Assembly: GCF_005843925.1 (NCBI RefSeq)
Contig: NZ_VCBC01000006.1
Span: 62,001 to 126,000, forward strand
Length of the DNA: 64,000 nt
Direction of reading: 5' to 3'
DNA from: Thalassotalea litorea
Lineage (GTDB): Bacteria; Pseudomonadota; Gammaproteobacteria; Enterobacterales; Alteromonadaceae
Under the pieces are notes generated by a model. It made no database searches, was not told the DNA's origin, and worked only from the letters and a program-made list of their open reading frames with translations. The position numbers and the translations under genes are program-made. Of this stretch, positions 16,875-25,581 are shown in pieces; within the stretch, counting starts at the first letter, position 1; every line of letters starts with the position of its first letter.

Positions 16875-18566
16875 TTATAGCTTTCCAGCTTTGATTTGTT
16901 TATCGGCATAATCAACCGCACGTGCTGATAATGCCATGTAAGTAATGCTTGGGTTTTGCGTACCTGAGCTTGTCATGCAAGCGCCATCGGTAACAAAAAC
17001 ATTCGCCACATCATGGAGTTGATTCCACTTGTTCAATACGCTGGTCTTTGGGTCATGGCCCATTCGAGCGGTGCCCATCTCGTGAATACATGCGCCAGGT
17101 GCCGTTGTTCGATTGTGCGTACGAATGTCGGTACAGCCTGCAGCTTCAAGCATCTCTACAGCACACTTTATGCCATGTTCGCGCATTTTTAATTCATTTT
17201 CGCGTAGTTTAGCGTCAAAAGTGATAATCGGCATGCCATGTTTATCGCGTTTATTAAAGTTCAGGTACATACGGTTTTCATGATATGGCAAAATTTCGCC
17301 AAAACATTCCATGCCAATACGCCATTTACCGGGTTTTAATATGGCATCTTTTAAGTCTGCACCAACAACACCGCTTGGGTTGTTGTGTGTTCGCCGGGCA
17401 CCCCCTTGATAACTAAAGTTTCTCAGGTAGTCTTTTTGTCTGGTCCGTTCATCAATGTTGGTGAATGGTGGTATAAAAAAGCCCTTTGGCTTGCGGCCTT
17501 TGTAATAGGCGTCTTCATAGTCATCCAGTGTGCCCGAAGCGCCCATACCATAATGGTGGTCCATTAAGTTATGGCCTAATTCACCACTGCTATTGCCTAA
17601 TCCATTTGGAAAGGCTTCTGAGCGACTATTGAGCAAAATCGCGGCGGTACCTACGGTACTCGCATTACAGAATATAATGCGTGCGTAATATTCGGTGATC
17701 ACACCTGTGTTGGCATCTTTCACTTTGACGCCGGTTGCCTTCTTTAGCTGCGTATCGTAGATAATTTCCATCACGATAGCATCCGATTGCAAAGTGAGAT
17801 TGTTGGTTTGCTGAGCAACCGGTAAGGTTGCCGATTGAGTGCTAAAATACGCCCCGAATGGGCAACCACGTTTACAGCGATTACGGGCCTGGCACTGTCC
17901 GCGACTGCCTAAATGCACCTCAGGATTGTATTCGCTTAAATTCGCGATTCGACAAGGCGTGACAACTCGTTCCGGGTACATTTCGTTCACCGCCTCACGC
18001 ATTTTTTGTTCGACACAATTGAGTGGGAACGGGGCAATAAATTTACCATCGGGAGCCTGTTTTAAGCCTTCTGCTTGCCCTGCCACACCGACAAAAGTCT
18101 CTACATAGTCATACCATGACTCGATATCTTTGTAACGAATCGGCCAGTCGATAGCGATCCCTTCTTTTTTATTGGCTTCAAAGTCGATATCACTCCAACG
18201 TGGGCAGTGACGTCCCCACATAACGGAGCGACCGCCAACATGGTGGCCACGGATCCAGTCAAAGCGTTCATCTTCGTCATATGGGTATTCGTCATCTTTA
18301 TTAATAAAATGCTTAACGTCTTCTTTAACCCACCAATGCAGTCTTTCTTGTTTACCGTAGTGTTTTTGTTTTTCTTCCAGGCTTACTTCGCCTTGATTAG
18401 GTAAATCCCACTTATCCATCATTGCGGTTGGGTATTCACCATGATTGACCATACGGCCACGTTCAAGCATTAAGGTTTTATAGCCTTTTTTACAAAGTTC
18501 CATGGCACTATAGCCACCTGAAATTCCAGAGCCAATGACAATGGCGTCAAACGTATTATTATTCAT
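16875..18566 (-). CDS. GMC-family FAD oxidoreductase, glucoside-3-dehydrogenase/gluconate-2-dehydrogenase type (copy 2)
   Basis: A 563-aa paralogue of the rightward enzyme at 13,865. FAD motif VIGSGISGGYSAMEL at residues 10-24, GGRSVMWGRHCPRW near 111-124, and active-site region IHEMGTARMGHDP with SGTQNPSITYMA. The same C-x5-C-x3-C cysteine set is present (225, 231, 235). It is the last gene of a leftward operon GH105, carbohydrate-binding protein, sulfatase, small subunit, GMC. The start overlaps the stop of the small-subunit gene by one base (TAATG). Context says it oxidises an algal oligosaccharide or monosaccharide in the periplasm; the oxidised position is inferred. Confidence 0.88.
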   Translation of the reverse strand: MNNNTFDAIVIGSGISGGYSAMELCKKGYKTLMLERGRMVNHGEYPTAMMDKWDLPNQGEVSLEEKQKHYGKQERLHWWVKEDVKHFINKDDEYPYDEDERFDWIRGHHVGGRSVMWGRHCPRWSDIDFEANKKEGIAIDWPIRYKDIESWYDYVETFVGVAGQAEGLKQAPDGKFIAPFPLNCVEQKMREAVNEMYPERVVTPCRIANLSEYNPEVHLGSRGQCQARNRCKRGCPFGAYFSTQSATLPVAQQTNNLTLQSDAIVMEIIYDTQLKKATGVKVKDANTGVITEYYARIIFCNASTVGTAAILLNSRSEAFPNGLGNSSGELGHNLMDHHYGMGASGTLDDYEDAYYKGRKPKGFFIPPFTNIDERTRQKDYLRNFSYQGGARRTHNNPSGVVGADLKDAILKPGKWRIGMECFGEILPYHENRMYLNFNKRDKHGMPIITFDAKLRENELKMREHGIKCAVEMLEAAGCTDIRTHNRTTAPGACIHEMGTARMGHDPKTSVLNKWNQLHDVANVFVTDGACMTSSGTQNPSITYMALSARAVDYADKQIKAGKL

Positions 18567-19153
18567 TATTCAGCCCACGCTTTGCCACCAACCTCTGCAA
18601 CGGTCACACAAGGTGTGTAGCCGCCAGGGATGGGTAAATAGTTAAGGTAATTTTCACCAATTTCTTCGGTTGATAAATAGTAAGAAATGGTTTGTTGTTT
18701 TAAATCGATATACGCTCGGTACACAGGATTTTCAGGCTCAGATGTCATGGCTTCTAATCGGTGTAATTGCTTTAATTGTGCCTGAGGGTCTGCGTGATAA
18801 AAGTTGTTACTTGCCAAATAATCATTAAGGTGTGCGAATTGTTTTAAAAAGCGCTGACGGTACTTTTCATCAAAGACCTTGTGAAACATATTGTCCATAA
18901 TCAAATGGACCTTCACCTCGGAAGCGGATGGCGAGTCTGTTTTTGGTAAAATCGTATCCATAATTTGGGTGATTGCCTCAAAGGTTTCCCGATCAAAAAA
19001 TTCAGGCACTTGTGAGGCAGTCAGTGGGATTGGCTTGGCGGTGTCAGTCACGGATTGTTCGCTACAGCCCATTAGTAAAGCCGAGGTCAGGGGGGCACAA
19101 ATCGCAGTCCCCGTAACCATAGCCGCATATTTTAAAACTTTACGTCTATTCAT
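18566..19153 (-). CDS. Gluconate-2-dehydrogenase subunit 3-like protein, Tat lipoprotein (copy 2)
   Basis: Small partner of the adjacent GMC enzyme. I start it at MNRRKVLKYAAM, because this begins a Tat-like signal (NRRKVLK) and the longer upstream frame lies inside the sulfatase gene. The signal ends in LLMGC, a lipobox, so the subunit is probably membrane-tethered after Tat export and carries the GMC subunit with it. The body has ITQIMDTILPKTDSPSASEV and the C-terminal PIPGGYTPCVTVAE, matching copy 1. It overlaps the sulfatase stop by eight bases and the GMC start by one, a tightly coupled operon. Confidence 0.85.
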   Translation of the reverse strand: MNRRKVLKYAAMVTGTAICAPLTSALLMGCSEQSVTDTAKPIPLTASQVPEFFDRETFEAITQIMDTILPKTDSPSASEVKVHLIMDNMFHKVFDEKYRQRFLKQFAHLNDYLASNNFYHADPQAQLKQLHRLEAMTSEPENPVYRAYIDLKQQTISYYLSTEEIGENYLNYLPIPGGYTPCVTVAEVGGKAWAE

Positions 19154-20675
19154 ATTCGTTATTCTTCTTATTTTGTGAATCTTGTTCATTACGTTGGTTA
19201 ACAAATGACGTTCGTTGCTTAACTTCGGATGTGCGTTGACGTTCATATTCTTGGATATAAACATCGGTACGCTCGCTTAACTCTTTTAATATGGCCTGGT
19301 GTTGAGGAGAGTTAGCAAGATTTTTAGCTTCTTGTGGATCTTTGGTTAGGTCATATAGCTGTTGAAAATCGTGCTTGTAAAAATCTACATATTTCCACTG
19401 TTTAGTTCTCATACCAACCGTTGGCGGAATTGATACGCGTTTAGGTTGATACATATGTTCGAAAAAGAATTCCTGGCGCCAGGAATCACTTGCGTGTTGG
19501 TCATTTTGCAATAATGGAACCAGACTTTCCCCTTGATAGCTCTTTGGTGCCTGCACACCAGCTAACGCTAAAATCGTCGGCGCAATATCAATATTTAAGG
19601 CCATTTCAGATTTTTCCTGCCCTTGTGCCGCTTTGTTGCGAGGGTCGTAAATGATAAGAGGAATTCTCAAGTCTTCTTCCCAACCAAACCATTTGCCCGC
19701 TAATTGACGTTCGTTGATGTTATAGCCATTGTCCCCAGCATAAATAATCACCGTATCATCGGCAATTCCTTGCTTCTCTAATTCGGCGTAAATCATCCCA
19801 ACGGCTTTATCCACACCACTAATTGCCCGGTAATGCCGTTTAACCATTTTTTGATAGAGTTCATCACTGCCGTAACGGTACTGCCAACGAACATGGCCAA
19901 TCGATTCCTGTAAAAATTGAGGCAGTTCGGCGAAGGTTGTATCACGAGAAAACTTGGCATCTGGAATTGTGACATGCTGATAATACTGTTCGAATTCTTC
20001 AGGATAGTGGTATTGATTTTCTTGATCGCTATCGTGTGCATGCGGATCCCAAAAATTGACGGCCATGACCCAGGGGGTGTTGTCATTTTCCGGTTGTGCG
20101 ATAAACGCTTTGGCTAATTCTGCAATATGATAAGTCTGTGGTATCTCTTCACCTTGGTACTCAACCGTTCTGGTTTGTAGCAATTCTTTAAAGTAATCAA
20201 ATTTATCTTCCGATTTGCCTGACAGCTTAATCTCATATTTACCAACAAATGCAGAGCGATAGCCATTATCCTTTAAAATTTTTGGGTAAATGCTATTGCT
20301 TTCGTCAATGCCGGTAGCCGGGCGACCAAAGGTAAAATCATGGGTACGCTCGGTTAAACTCGTTAAGATACTAACCCGCGATGTTGCACAAATTGGGGTG
20401 GTTACAAATGCGTTGGTAAACACTGTCCCTTTATTCGCTAGCCGATCTAAATTCGGGGTTTTGATAATAGGGTGATATTTACCAATCAAATCCCAGCGAT
20501 GGTCATCAGCAAGAATAAATAAAATATTGGGTCTGGCTGGGGAAGCTTGAGTGCCATGTTCAGGCATTGACGCGCTGTTGCAGGCCATCATAGTCAGACT
20601 AACCATCATTAGCAGAATAATGCTGGGTATCGATACGTTAAAGAAAACAGCGGATTGTTCTTTTTCTAACTTCAT
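19146..20675 (-). CDS. Type I (S1) sulfatase, exported; modification motif CATSR
   Basis: Formylglycine-dependent sulfatase expected to remove sulfate from an algal polysaccharide or its oligosaccharides. The N terminus is a membrane or signal segment (IILLMMVSLTMMAC). Metal-binding ILADDHRWD follows near residue 54. The modified cysteine is Cys96 in CATSR, where the third position is Thr instead of the usual Pro or Ala. The second metal site is IYAGDNGYN. I start at MKLEKEQ, with TGGA six bases upstream; an ATG two codons earlier is possible. It is the third gene of the GH105 operon. The N-sulfoglucosamine/arylsulfatase-like body does not tell the exact linkage. Confidence 0.87.
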   Translation of the reverse strand: MKLEKEQSAVFFNVSIPSIILLMMVSLTMMACNSASMPEHGTQASPARPNILFILADDHRWDLIGKYHPIIKTPNLDRLANKGTVFTNAFVTTPICATSRVSILTSLTERTHDFTFGRPATGIDESNSIYPKILKDNGYRSAFVGKYEIKLSGKSEDKFDYFKELLQTRTVEYQGEEIPQTYHIAELAKAFIAQPENDNTPWVMAVNFWDPHAHDSDQENQYHYPEEFEQYYQHVTIPDAKFSRDTTFAELPQFLQESIGHVRWQYRYGSDELYQKMVKRHYRAISGVDKAVGMIYAELEKQGIADDTVIIYAGDNGYNINERQLAGKWFGWEEDLRIPLIIYDPRNKAAQGQEKSEMALNIDIAPTILALAGVQAPKSYQGESLVPLLQNDQHASDSWRQEFFFEHMYQPKRVSIPPTVGMRTKQWKYVDFYKHDFQQLYDLTKDPQEAKNLANSPQHQAILKELSERTDVYIQEYERQRTSEVKQRTSFVNQRNEQDSQNKKNNEYE

Positions 20676-20686
20676 TTGCATTCCAT

Positions 20687-21901
20687 TTATGATTCTGGAC
20701 GACTCAACACTAATGCCCGCCAGCGGCCTCGAGCAAACGCAGTACCACCATTTTCAGGTATTTTGCCATTGGTGACGGCCATTGCCGCCACTTTGATTAT
20801 GTCATCTTTTAAAAGTGTAACCTTATCGATATGAAAATAAGCTTCCTGATAATCGATTGCCGTCTCTGGGTTTTGAAATTGGCCGACGATCTTATCGTTA
20901 ATCATGACCTGGTATTTTGATTCACCATCAATTTCAGAGAGGGTAACCAGCGTTAGTGTGTATTGACCGGCTTCTTTTGCCTGCACTTGATACTCGGCGT
21001 AAGCAAATTGATTGCGAAAGGTTTGCTGTACAGCATTGATTGCCAAGGCATGCTCTTTTTTGTGGTGATAAAATGGGATTTGCTCAACGTCATGATTATT
21101 GCTTGTGGGATACGCGAAATCTGTAGGGGCAGCCAATATTCGCTGATAATTATCAATCTGATGCAACATCACTTTCTTCTCAAGGGGCGCCGAAGAGACC
21201 TTGGGTTTGCCTGGCACTATACCTTGAGGCTGAACATCTTTATTCATGGTCAGCAATAACTGATCTAATTCAAAGCCATCTTCACGCATCGATACCTGGA
21301 TGGTATGCACACCCGCGGAAGGGATATCCAGGCTGATGGTGTTGGCAACGCCACAATGGTTTTCTTTGCTGCGTTGTGCCGAAGACCAGGTCCACTGGTG
21401 TTTACCTTGACATAATTGCAGGCGTTGACCGGAAGCTGGCCATTGCCCATTAAGACCGATATGGACGCCATTGTCTTCACTGCCCGTGCTATAGGCGCGA
21501 GCCCAAACGTAGTATTTTCCCGGCGAGGCAAAATAGGTTGGGTAGCTAAGTATCGCGAGTTTTCCGGGTTGTTGACTAAAGTTTTCACCTTGTTCCAGCA
21601 ATTCATGATGATTGGTGCGTGTGTCGGGCAACAATTCTATGTATTTTCCCGCACTGGCGTTGTGATAGTGAGGCTGATCTGCATCAGGGTAGTGATGAGG
21701 CTGGCTTTCTTTAGAAAACACGATCCAGCGGCGTTTGCTGTCCAGGTGTTGGCTGGCGAAATTTTCTGCCTCGATTACCAGAGAGTTTTCAGTATTTGGT
21801 GGGACGCCTTCGTCACCCTGAACGGTAAAATTAGAGCCCAAGCTCAGAGCCAGAACGAATAAAGGCAGCAAGCCACGGTGCATATAGGTAGCGGCGGTCA
21901 T
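20687..21901 (-). CDS. Exported protein with two carbohydrate-binding-like beta-sandwich domains, no catalytic domain seen
   Basis: A 404-aa secreted protein (signal peptide MHRGLLPLFVLALSLGS). The first domain begins IEAENFASQHLDSKRRW and contains YPTYFASPGKYYVWARAYST and PSAGVHTIQVSMREDGFELDQLLLT, which resembles the C-terminal domain of GH115 enzymes and CBM6/35-like sandwiches. The second (about 280-400) contains FAYAEYQVQAKEAGQYTLTLVTL-type strands and resembles another such domain. I see no glycosidase signature. The start has GAGGAG seven bases upstream, overlapping the GH105 stop. As second gene of the operon it may bind or present substrate; an unrecognised enzyme is possible. Confidence 0.7.
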   Translation of the reverse strand: MTAATYMHRGLLPLFVLALSLGSNFTVQGDEGVPPNTENSLVIEAENFASQHLDSKRRWIVFSKESQPHHYPDADQPHYHNASAGKYIELLPDTRTNHHELLEQGENFSQQPGKLAILSYPTYFASPGKYYVWARAYSTGSEDNGVHIGLNGQWPASGQRLQLCQGKHQWTWSSAQRSKENHCGVANTISLDIPSAGVHTIQVSMREDGFELDQLLLTMNKDVQPQGIVPGKPKVSSAPLEKKVMLHQIDNYQRILAAPTDFAYPTSNNHDVEQIPFYHHKKEHALAINAVQQTFRNQFAYAEYQVQAKEAGQYTLTLVTLSEIDGESKYQVMINDKIVGQFQNPETAIDYQEAYFHIDKVTLLKDDIIKVAAMAVTNGKIPENGGTAFARGRWRALVLSRPES

Positions 21902-21903
21902 GG

Positions 21904-23115
21904 TTACTCCTCGTAACGGGTCATTTCTGACGCTGCCAGTAACACAGCTCCAACACCATAAAGCTGAGTGTCTTGTTTGTTTACCGGATCAGGTGCTTTG
22001 CCAACTTGTTGTACCCAGTTAACACGTCCGTTTGTGGCAATCGCACGTGTAATCGCTTGCCAGCCATTTTTTACCGATTGTTTATAGATGTCGTCAGTAA
22101 GGACCTGGTTATTTACACCCCATGCCAGTCCAAAGGTGATGAATCCAGTGCCGCTAACTTCTGGCGTTTTTACTTTATCTGGATCCAGTAACGAGGCGGG
22201 CCAATAACCATCAGGTTTTTGAACGCTCACTAACCCTTTGGCGAATTTTTTGTAGAGTTCGATATAATTATTTCGTGAAGGGTGGTGTTGAGGAAGTTCC
22301 TCGATCAATAGCGGTAACGCAGCAAAAACCCAGCCATTGCCTCGACTCCAAAAGACAGGTTGGTTGTTATCACTGACTTTATCAAAATAGCGACTGTCGC
22401 GGTAAAATAGCCCATGTTGTTCTGAAAATAAGTAGTCTACGGTGAGCCAGAACTCCTGATCGGCAAAGTCAAAATACTTTTTATCCTGGGTGATGTTGCT
22501 TAGTTTAAGCCAGGTTCTTGGGGCCATAAATAACGCATCTGCCCAACACCAGCGGTCCTGACAAACGCTTTCATAAGCTTTGGGTTTGGGGAGCGATTCA
22601 TTCATTTCCAAACTCACCGTTGAAGGGTTGGCGAGAATTTCATCGAACAATGCTTTTACAGGTTGATAAGCGGCTGTATTGCCGGTTCTCTCGGCCAGCC
22701 ATAAATAGGTTTGGCCAATGGCATGATCGTCGGCGTGTTTGCCCCGAGACAGACGCAATAAATATTGCTGTGCTTTCGCCATTGTCTCAATATGAGCCAG
22801 CATGTGCGGATCATTAACCGTATCGACCCAGCGAGTTAAGCCAATATAAAATGCTGCCTGAATCCAGCCCTGTGGATTTGATGACGCGTGGTGGTAACGC
22901 GGTGCCAGGTAATCAAAATTGTCTAGGTGATTGATTTGCCACTGGGCTACTTTATTGCCAAGTATCACTGCACACCCTTGAGTCGGAGCTTGCACTGCCG
23001 GCGTATTTGTATCCGGCAGCGAGCAATCGTGCTGCTCTGTACTTGCGGCACTACCGACATAAAACGCCAATAGAAATAACAATGAAGAACGGAATATTGG
23101 TATGTTAACTGGCAT
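21904..23115 (-). CDS. GH105 unsaturated uronyl hydrolase
   Basis: Removes the 4,5-unsaturated uronic acid left at the non-reducing end of oligosaccharides by a polysaccharide lyase, releasing 5-dehydro-4-deoxy-glucuronate for KduI. The 403-aa protein has a signal peptide and the (alpha/alpha)6-barrel family signatures: ADDHAIGQTYL (Asp130), WCWADALFMAPR (Asp193, the expected general acid/base), FWSRGNGWVFAALP and SGTGFITFGLAWGVN. It is the first gene of a five-gene leftward operon. GH88 is the related alternative, but the motif set is nearer GH105. A degraded second copy of such a gene remains near 35,900. Confidence 0.9.
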   Translation of the reverse strand: MPVNIPIFRSSLLFLLAFYVGSAASTEQHDCSLPDTNTPAVQAPTQGCAVILGNKVAQWQINHLDNFDYLAPRYHHASSNPQGWIQAAFYIGLTRWVDTVNDPHMLAHIETMAKAQQYLLRLSRGKHADDHAIGQTYLWLAERTGNTAAYQPVKALFDEILANPSTVSLEMNESLPKPKAYESVCQDRWCWADALFMAPRTWLKLSNITQDKKYFDFADQEFWLTVDYLFSEQHGLFYRDSRYFDKVSDNNQPVFWSRGNGWVFAALPLLIEELPQHHPSRNNYIELYKKFAKGLVSVQKPDGYWPASLLDPDKVKTPEVSGTGFITFGLAWGVNNQVLTDDIYKQSVKNGWQAITRAIATNGRVNWVQQVGKAPDPVNKQDTQLYGVGAVLLAASEMTRYEE

Positions 23116-23442
23116 GATTTCCTTTCCCGATGGCAGAATTTTTAGAGATAGCCGTATACATCGACAGCTTTCAATTCGACAAGTTTTGATAACTTATACT
23201 ATAAAAATCAAACTTGGTCATTATAAATCATAATTACTCAAGAAGTACTTCAGTTTCAACCGGAAGTTTGTTAATTTGATCGGCGCCTGCGAGAAAGCAG
23301 GGGCGCTAAGTTAACGATGAAATATGGTTTTTATAATGATCGGGTAATCAAAAACGCCGTTTTGGGTCTGCTCCAGGGGTGGCGTGACTTAACGTTTCGA
23401 ATCATAGAAATACGCCATAAAAATAAGAATACAGGAGCATAA
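23116..23442. promoter_or_regulatory. Divergent promoter region between the GH105 operon and a sulfatase gene
   Basis: These 327 bases must hold promoters for both directions. From 23,248 a block of about 70 bases begins CTTCAGTTTCAACCGGAAG, continues GTTTGTTAATTTG and ends with GCGCTAAGTT. The same block with a few changes occurs upstream of the GH78 gene, at a similar distance from the start codon (195 and 206 bases). I see no small gene here. Confidence 0.55.
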
Positions 23443-24915
23443 ATGAAATTATTCCATTCCTTATTGCTATTAACCGCAGCATTGTCGACATGTGCCTTAA
23501 GCCTGACGGCATTCGCATTTTCCTCGATGTCTACTCGCGTTAAAACGCCACCGAACATCATCATGATTGTGGTCGATGATTTGGGTTGGTCTGATATTGG
23601 CTATAACCAAACAACGGATTTATTTGAGACACCCAATATTGATGCGTTAGCCCGACAAAGTTTACAGTTTGATAATGCATATGCTGGCGCGGCGAATTGC
23701 GCCCCAAGCCGGGCGGTGTTGATGTCAGGACAATATGGCCCTCGCCATGGTGTCTATACGGTATCGCCTTCGGCAAGAGGAAATGCAAAAGCACGCAAAT
23801 TAATTCCGATAAAAAATCAGCGAGGTTTAAAACCAGACGTCATTACCCTAGCTGAAGCGTTAAAAACTGCGGGATATGCCACCGGCCATTTTGGCAAATG
23901 GCATTTAGGTGCAGATCCGGATACCCAAGGGTTTGATATCAATGTTGCCGGTAGTCATCAGGGAATGACCTTTCATTACTTTAGTCCATACGAGTTACCT
24001 AATATTCAGGATGGTCCAAAAGGCGAGTACTTGACTCATCGCCTGACATCGGAAGTGATTGACTGGGTGAGAACCCAGAAAGACACGCCATTTTTTGCAT
24101 ATCTTCCTTACTATACCGTGCATACACCGTTCCAAGCAGCTGCCGATAAAGTCAAAAAATACCATCAAAAAGGTATAACAGACGAAAAACAAGCAACCTA
24201 CGCGGCAATGGTTGAACTGATGGATAGCAATGTCGGTCGTATTTTGACAGCATTGGAGGCTGAAAATATAGCGGCCAACACCTTAGTGATTTTTACTTCA
24301 GATAATGGTGGTTATCGTATGTCTAATTTCCCATCGCCTCTGCGCGCGGGCAAAGGCTCTTATTACGATGGCGGCTTGCGTGTACCATTGCTGGTTCGTT
24401 GGCCAGATCACATCCCATCTGGCGTCAACCACACGCCGGTAATCAATGCCGATTTTTACCCGACATTGCTAAGTGTGGCAAATGCGCAACGGCCAAATCA
24501 AGTGTTGGATGGTATCGATTTAAGTTCGGTGTTGTTGGACCAGCAATTCATAGAATCCCGCGATCTTTTTTGGCACTTTCCTGTATACCTGCAAGCACGT
24601 AATGCAGCAACAGACCAGAGCCAGGATCCCTTATTTCGGACTCGCCCGGGTAGTGCGATGCGCAGTGGCAGCTGGAAGTTGATTCATTACTTTGAGGACG
24701 ATGAGTATGAATTGTACGACCTTGCCAAAGATATGGCTGAAACACATAACCTGGCCGCGAAATTACCAGAAAAGTTGAATGAACTGAAAGCAAAACTGCA
24801 GGCATGGCGACTCAAAACGGGCGCAGATATGCCAACACAGCTTAATCCTGAATATGACGCAGATATAAATCAACAACTGATAGATGAGCTCAAAATACAC
24901 ACAAAGTTTGAGTGA
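23443..24915 (+). CDS. Type I (S1) sulfatase, exported
   Basis: Formylglycine sulfatase of 490 aa. Signal peptide about residues 1-27 (LLLLTAALSTCALSLTAFAF). Metal residues are in IVVDDLGWSDIGYN (Asp45, Asp46), the modification motif is the classic Cys86-A-P-S-R, and the second half carries FTSDNGGYR and GHFGKWHLG. The IVVDDLGWSDIGYN and AGKGSYYDGGLRVP segments are typical of arylsulfatase A-like or GalNAc-6-sulfatase-like S1 subfamilies. It has AGGAG five bases before ATG, and is transcribed away from the GH105 operon from a promoter region whose sequence block is shared with the GH78 gene. Confidence 0.92.
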   Translation: MKLFHSLLLLTAALSTCALSLTAFAFSSMSTRVKTPPNIIMIVVDDLGWSDIGYNQTTDLFETPNIDALARQSLQFDNAYAGAANCAPSRAVLMSGQYGPRHGVYTVSPSARGNAKARKLIPIKNQRGLKPDVITLAEALKTAGYATGHFGKWHLGADPDTQGFDINVAGSHQGMTFHYFSPYELPNIQDGPKGEYLTHRLTSEVIDWVRTQKDTPFFAYLPYYTVHTPFQAAADKVKKYHQKGITDEKQATYAAMVELMDSNVGRILTALEAENIAANTLVIFTSDNGGYRMSNFPSPLRAGKGSYYDGGLRVPLLVRWPDHIPSGVNHTPVINADFYPTLLSVANAQRPNQVLDGIDLSSVLLDQQFIESRDLFWHFPVYLQARNAATDQSQDPLFRTRPGSAMRSGSWKLIHYFEDDEYELYDLAKDMAETHNLAAKLPEKLNELKAKLQAWRLKTGADMPTQLNPEYDADINQQLIDELKIHTKFE

Positions 24916-25581
24916 TATTAGGATGGATGGCCCTGGTTAAAAATAGCTAGCGCTATTGGAATACGCCGATAAATCAACTTTTAAAGTCGCGAAAAACCAC
25001 AAGCCCGAGCTGATCGCGGCGAAGTTTGAACTATCACGATGGATGGGGAAAACCATAATGTTGCATAACCGATTTATGTTAATGCATCGAAAAAACGGGT
25101 TATTTTCATGTCTGTAATTATCCGACTCATGCGAACATTGGCTTGCACAGCTATTTGTGGCTTATATCCTGAACGACACCCTTTCAAAGTCTTACCGGAT
25201 GTCTGATGGATATACGCGGCTTGCATCGGTCGCGGTGTTAACTCCTTACATTATCTTCTGTTACAGCGTTTCCTAAACGTTGTACAACTCAACATTTTTC
25301 TATGCCATGAGCGTTACTCGTTTTTTTTGTACAGCTCAAAAGTGGTCACATATAATCATTTGTGCTCATTAATTGCTTCAGTTTCAATCTGAAGTTTGTT
25401 AGTTTGGCTAGCACCTATAACAAAATATCATGCGCTAGTTTAATAACATCACGTCGGGTTTCCTCTGTGTATTGAGAGAATGCAGGGCTTAGACAGATCT
25501 GGACCGGCTTCGATGGGATTGAATCTTTTCGCCTCAATCGTTTGGGTTGGCAGCATGATCATAAAATAAACAGAGAAGAGT
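24916..25581. other. Intergenic stretch with promoter block upstream of GH78
   Basis: About 665 bases with no convincing gene. A small hairpin AATAGC-TAGC-GCTATT at 24,942-24,957 follows the sulfatase but lacks a T tract. From 25,376 lies the second copy of the block seen at 23,248: CTTCAGTTTCAATCTGAAG, GTTTGTTAGTTTG, then GCGCTAGTTT. In this copy CTTCAG/CTGAAG is a perfect inverted repeat. A 53-codon stretch without stops at 24,956-25,117 has no start and no recognisable sequence. Confidence 0.5.
25376..25445 (+). promoter_or_regulatory. Promoter block shared with the 23,248 region
   Basis: Starts 206 bases before the GH78 start codon. The inverted half-sites CTTCAG and CTGAAG, seven bases apart, are followed by GTTTGTTAGTTTG. 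The matching copy (23,248) differs at only a few positions over the first 32 bases. It is probably a regulator-binding site or a duplicated promoter. Confidence 0.5.

Noticed and set aside
24956..25117. 53-codon stop-free stretch that could be a gene remnant
   Set aside because: No start, no recognisable similarity, and such a length is expected by chance.
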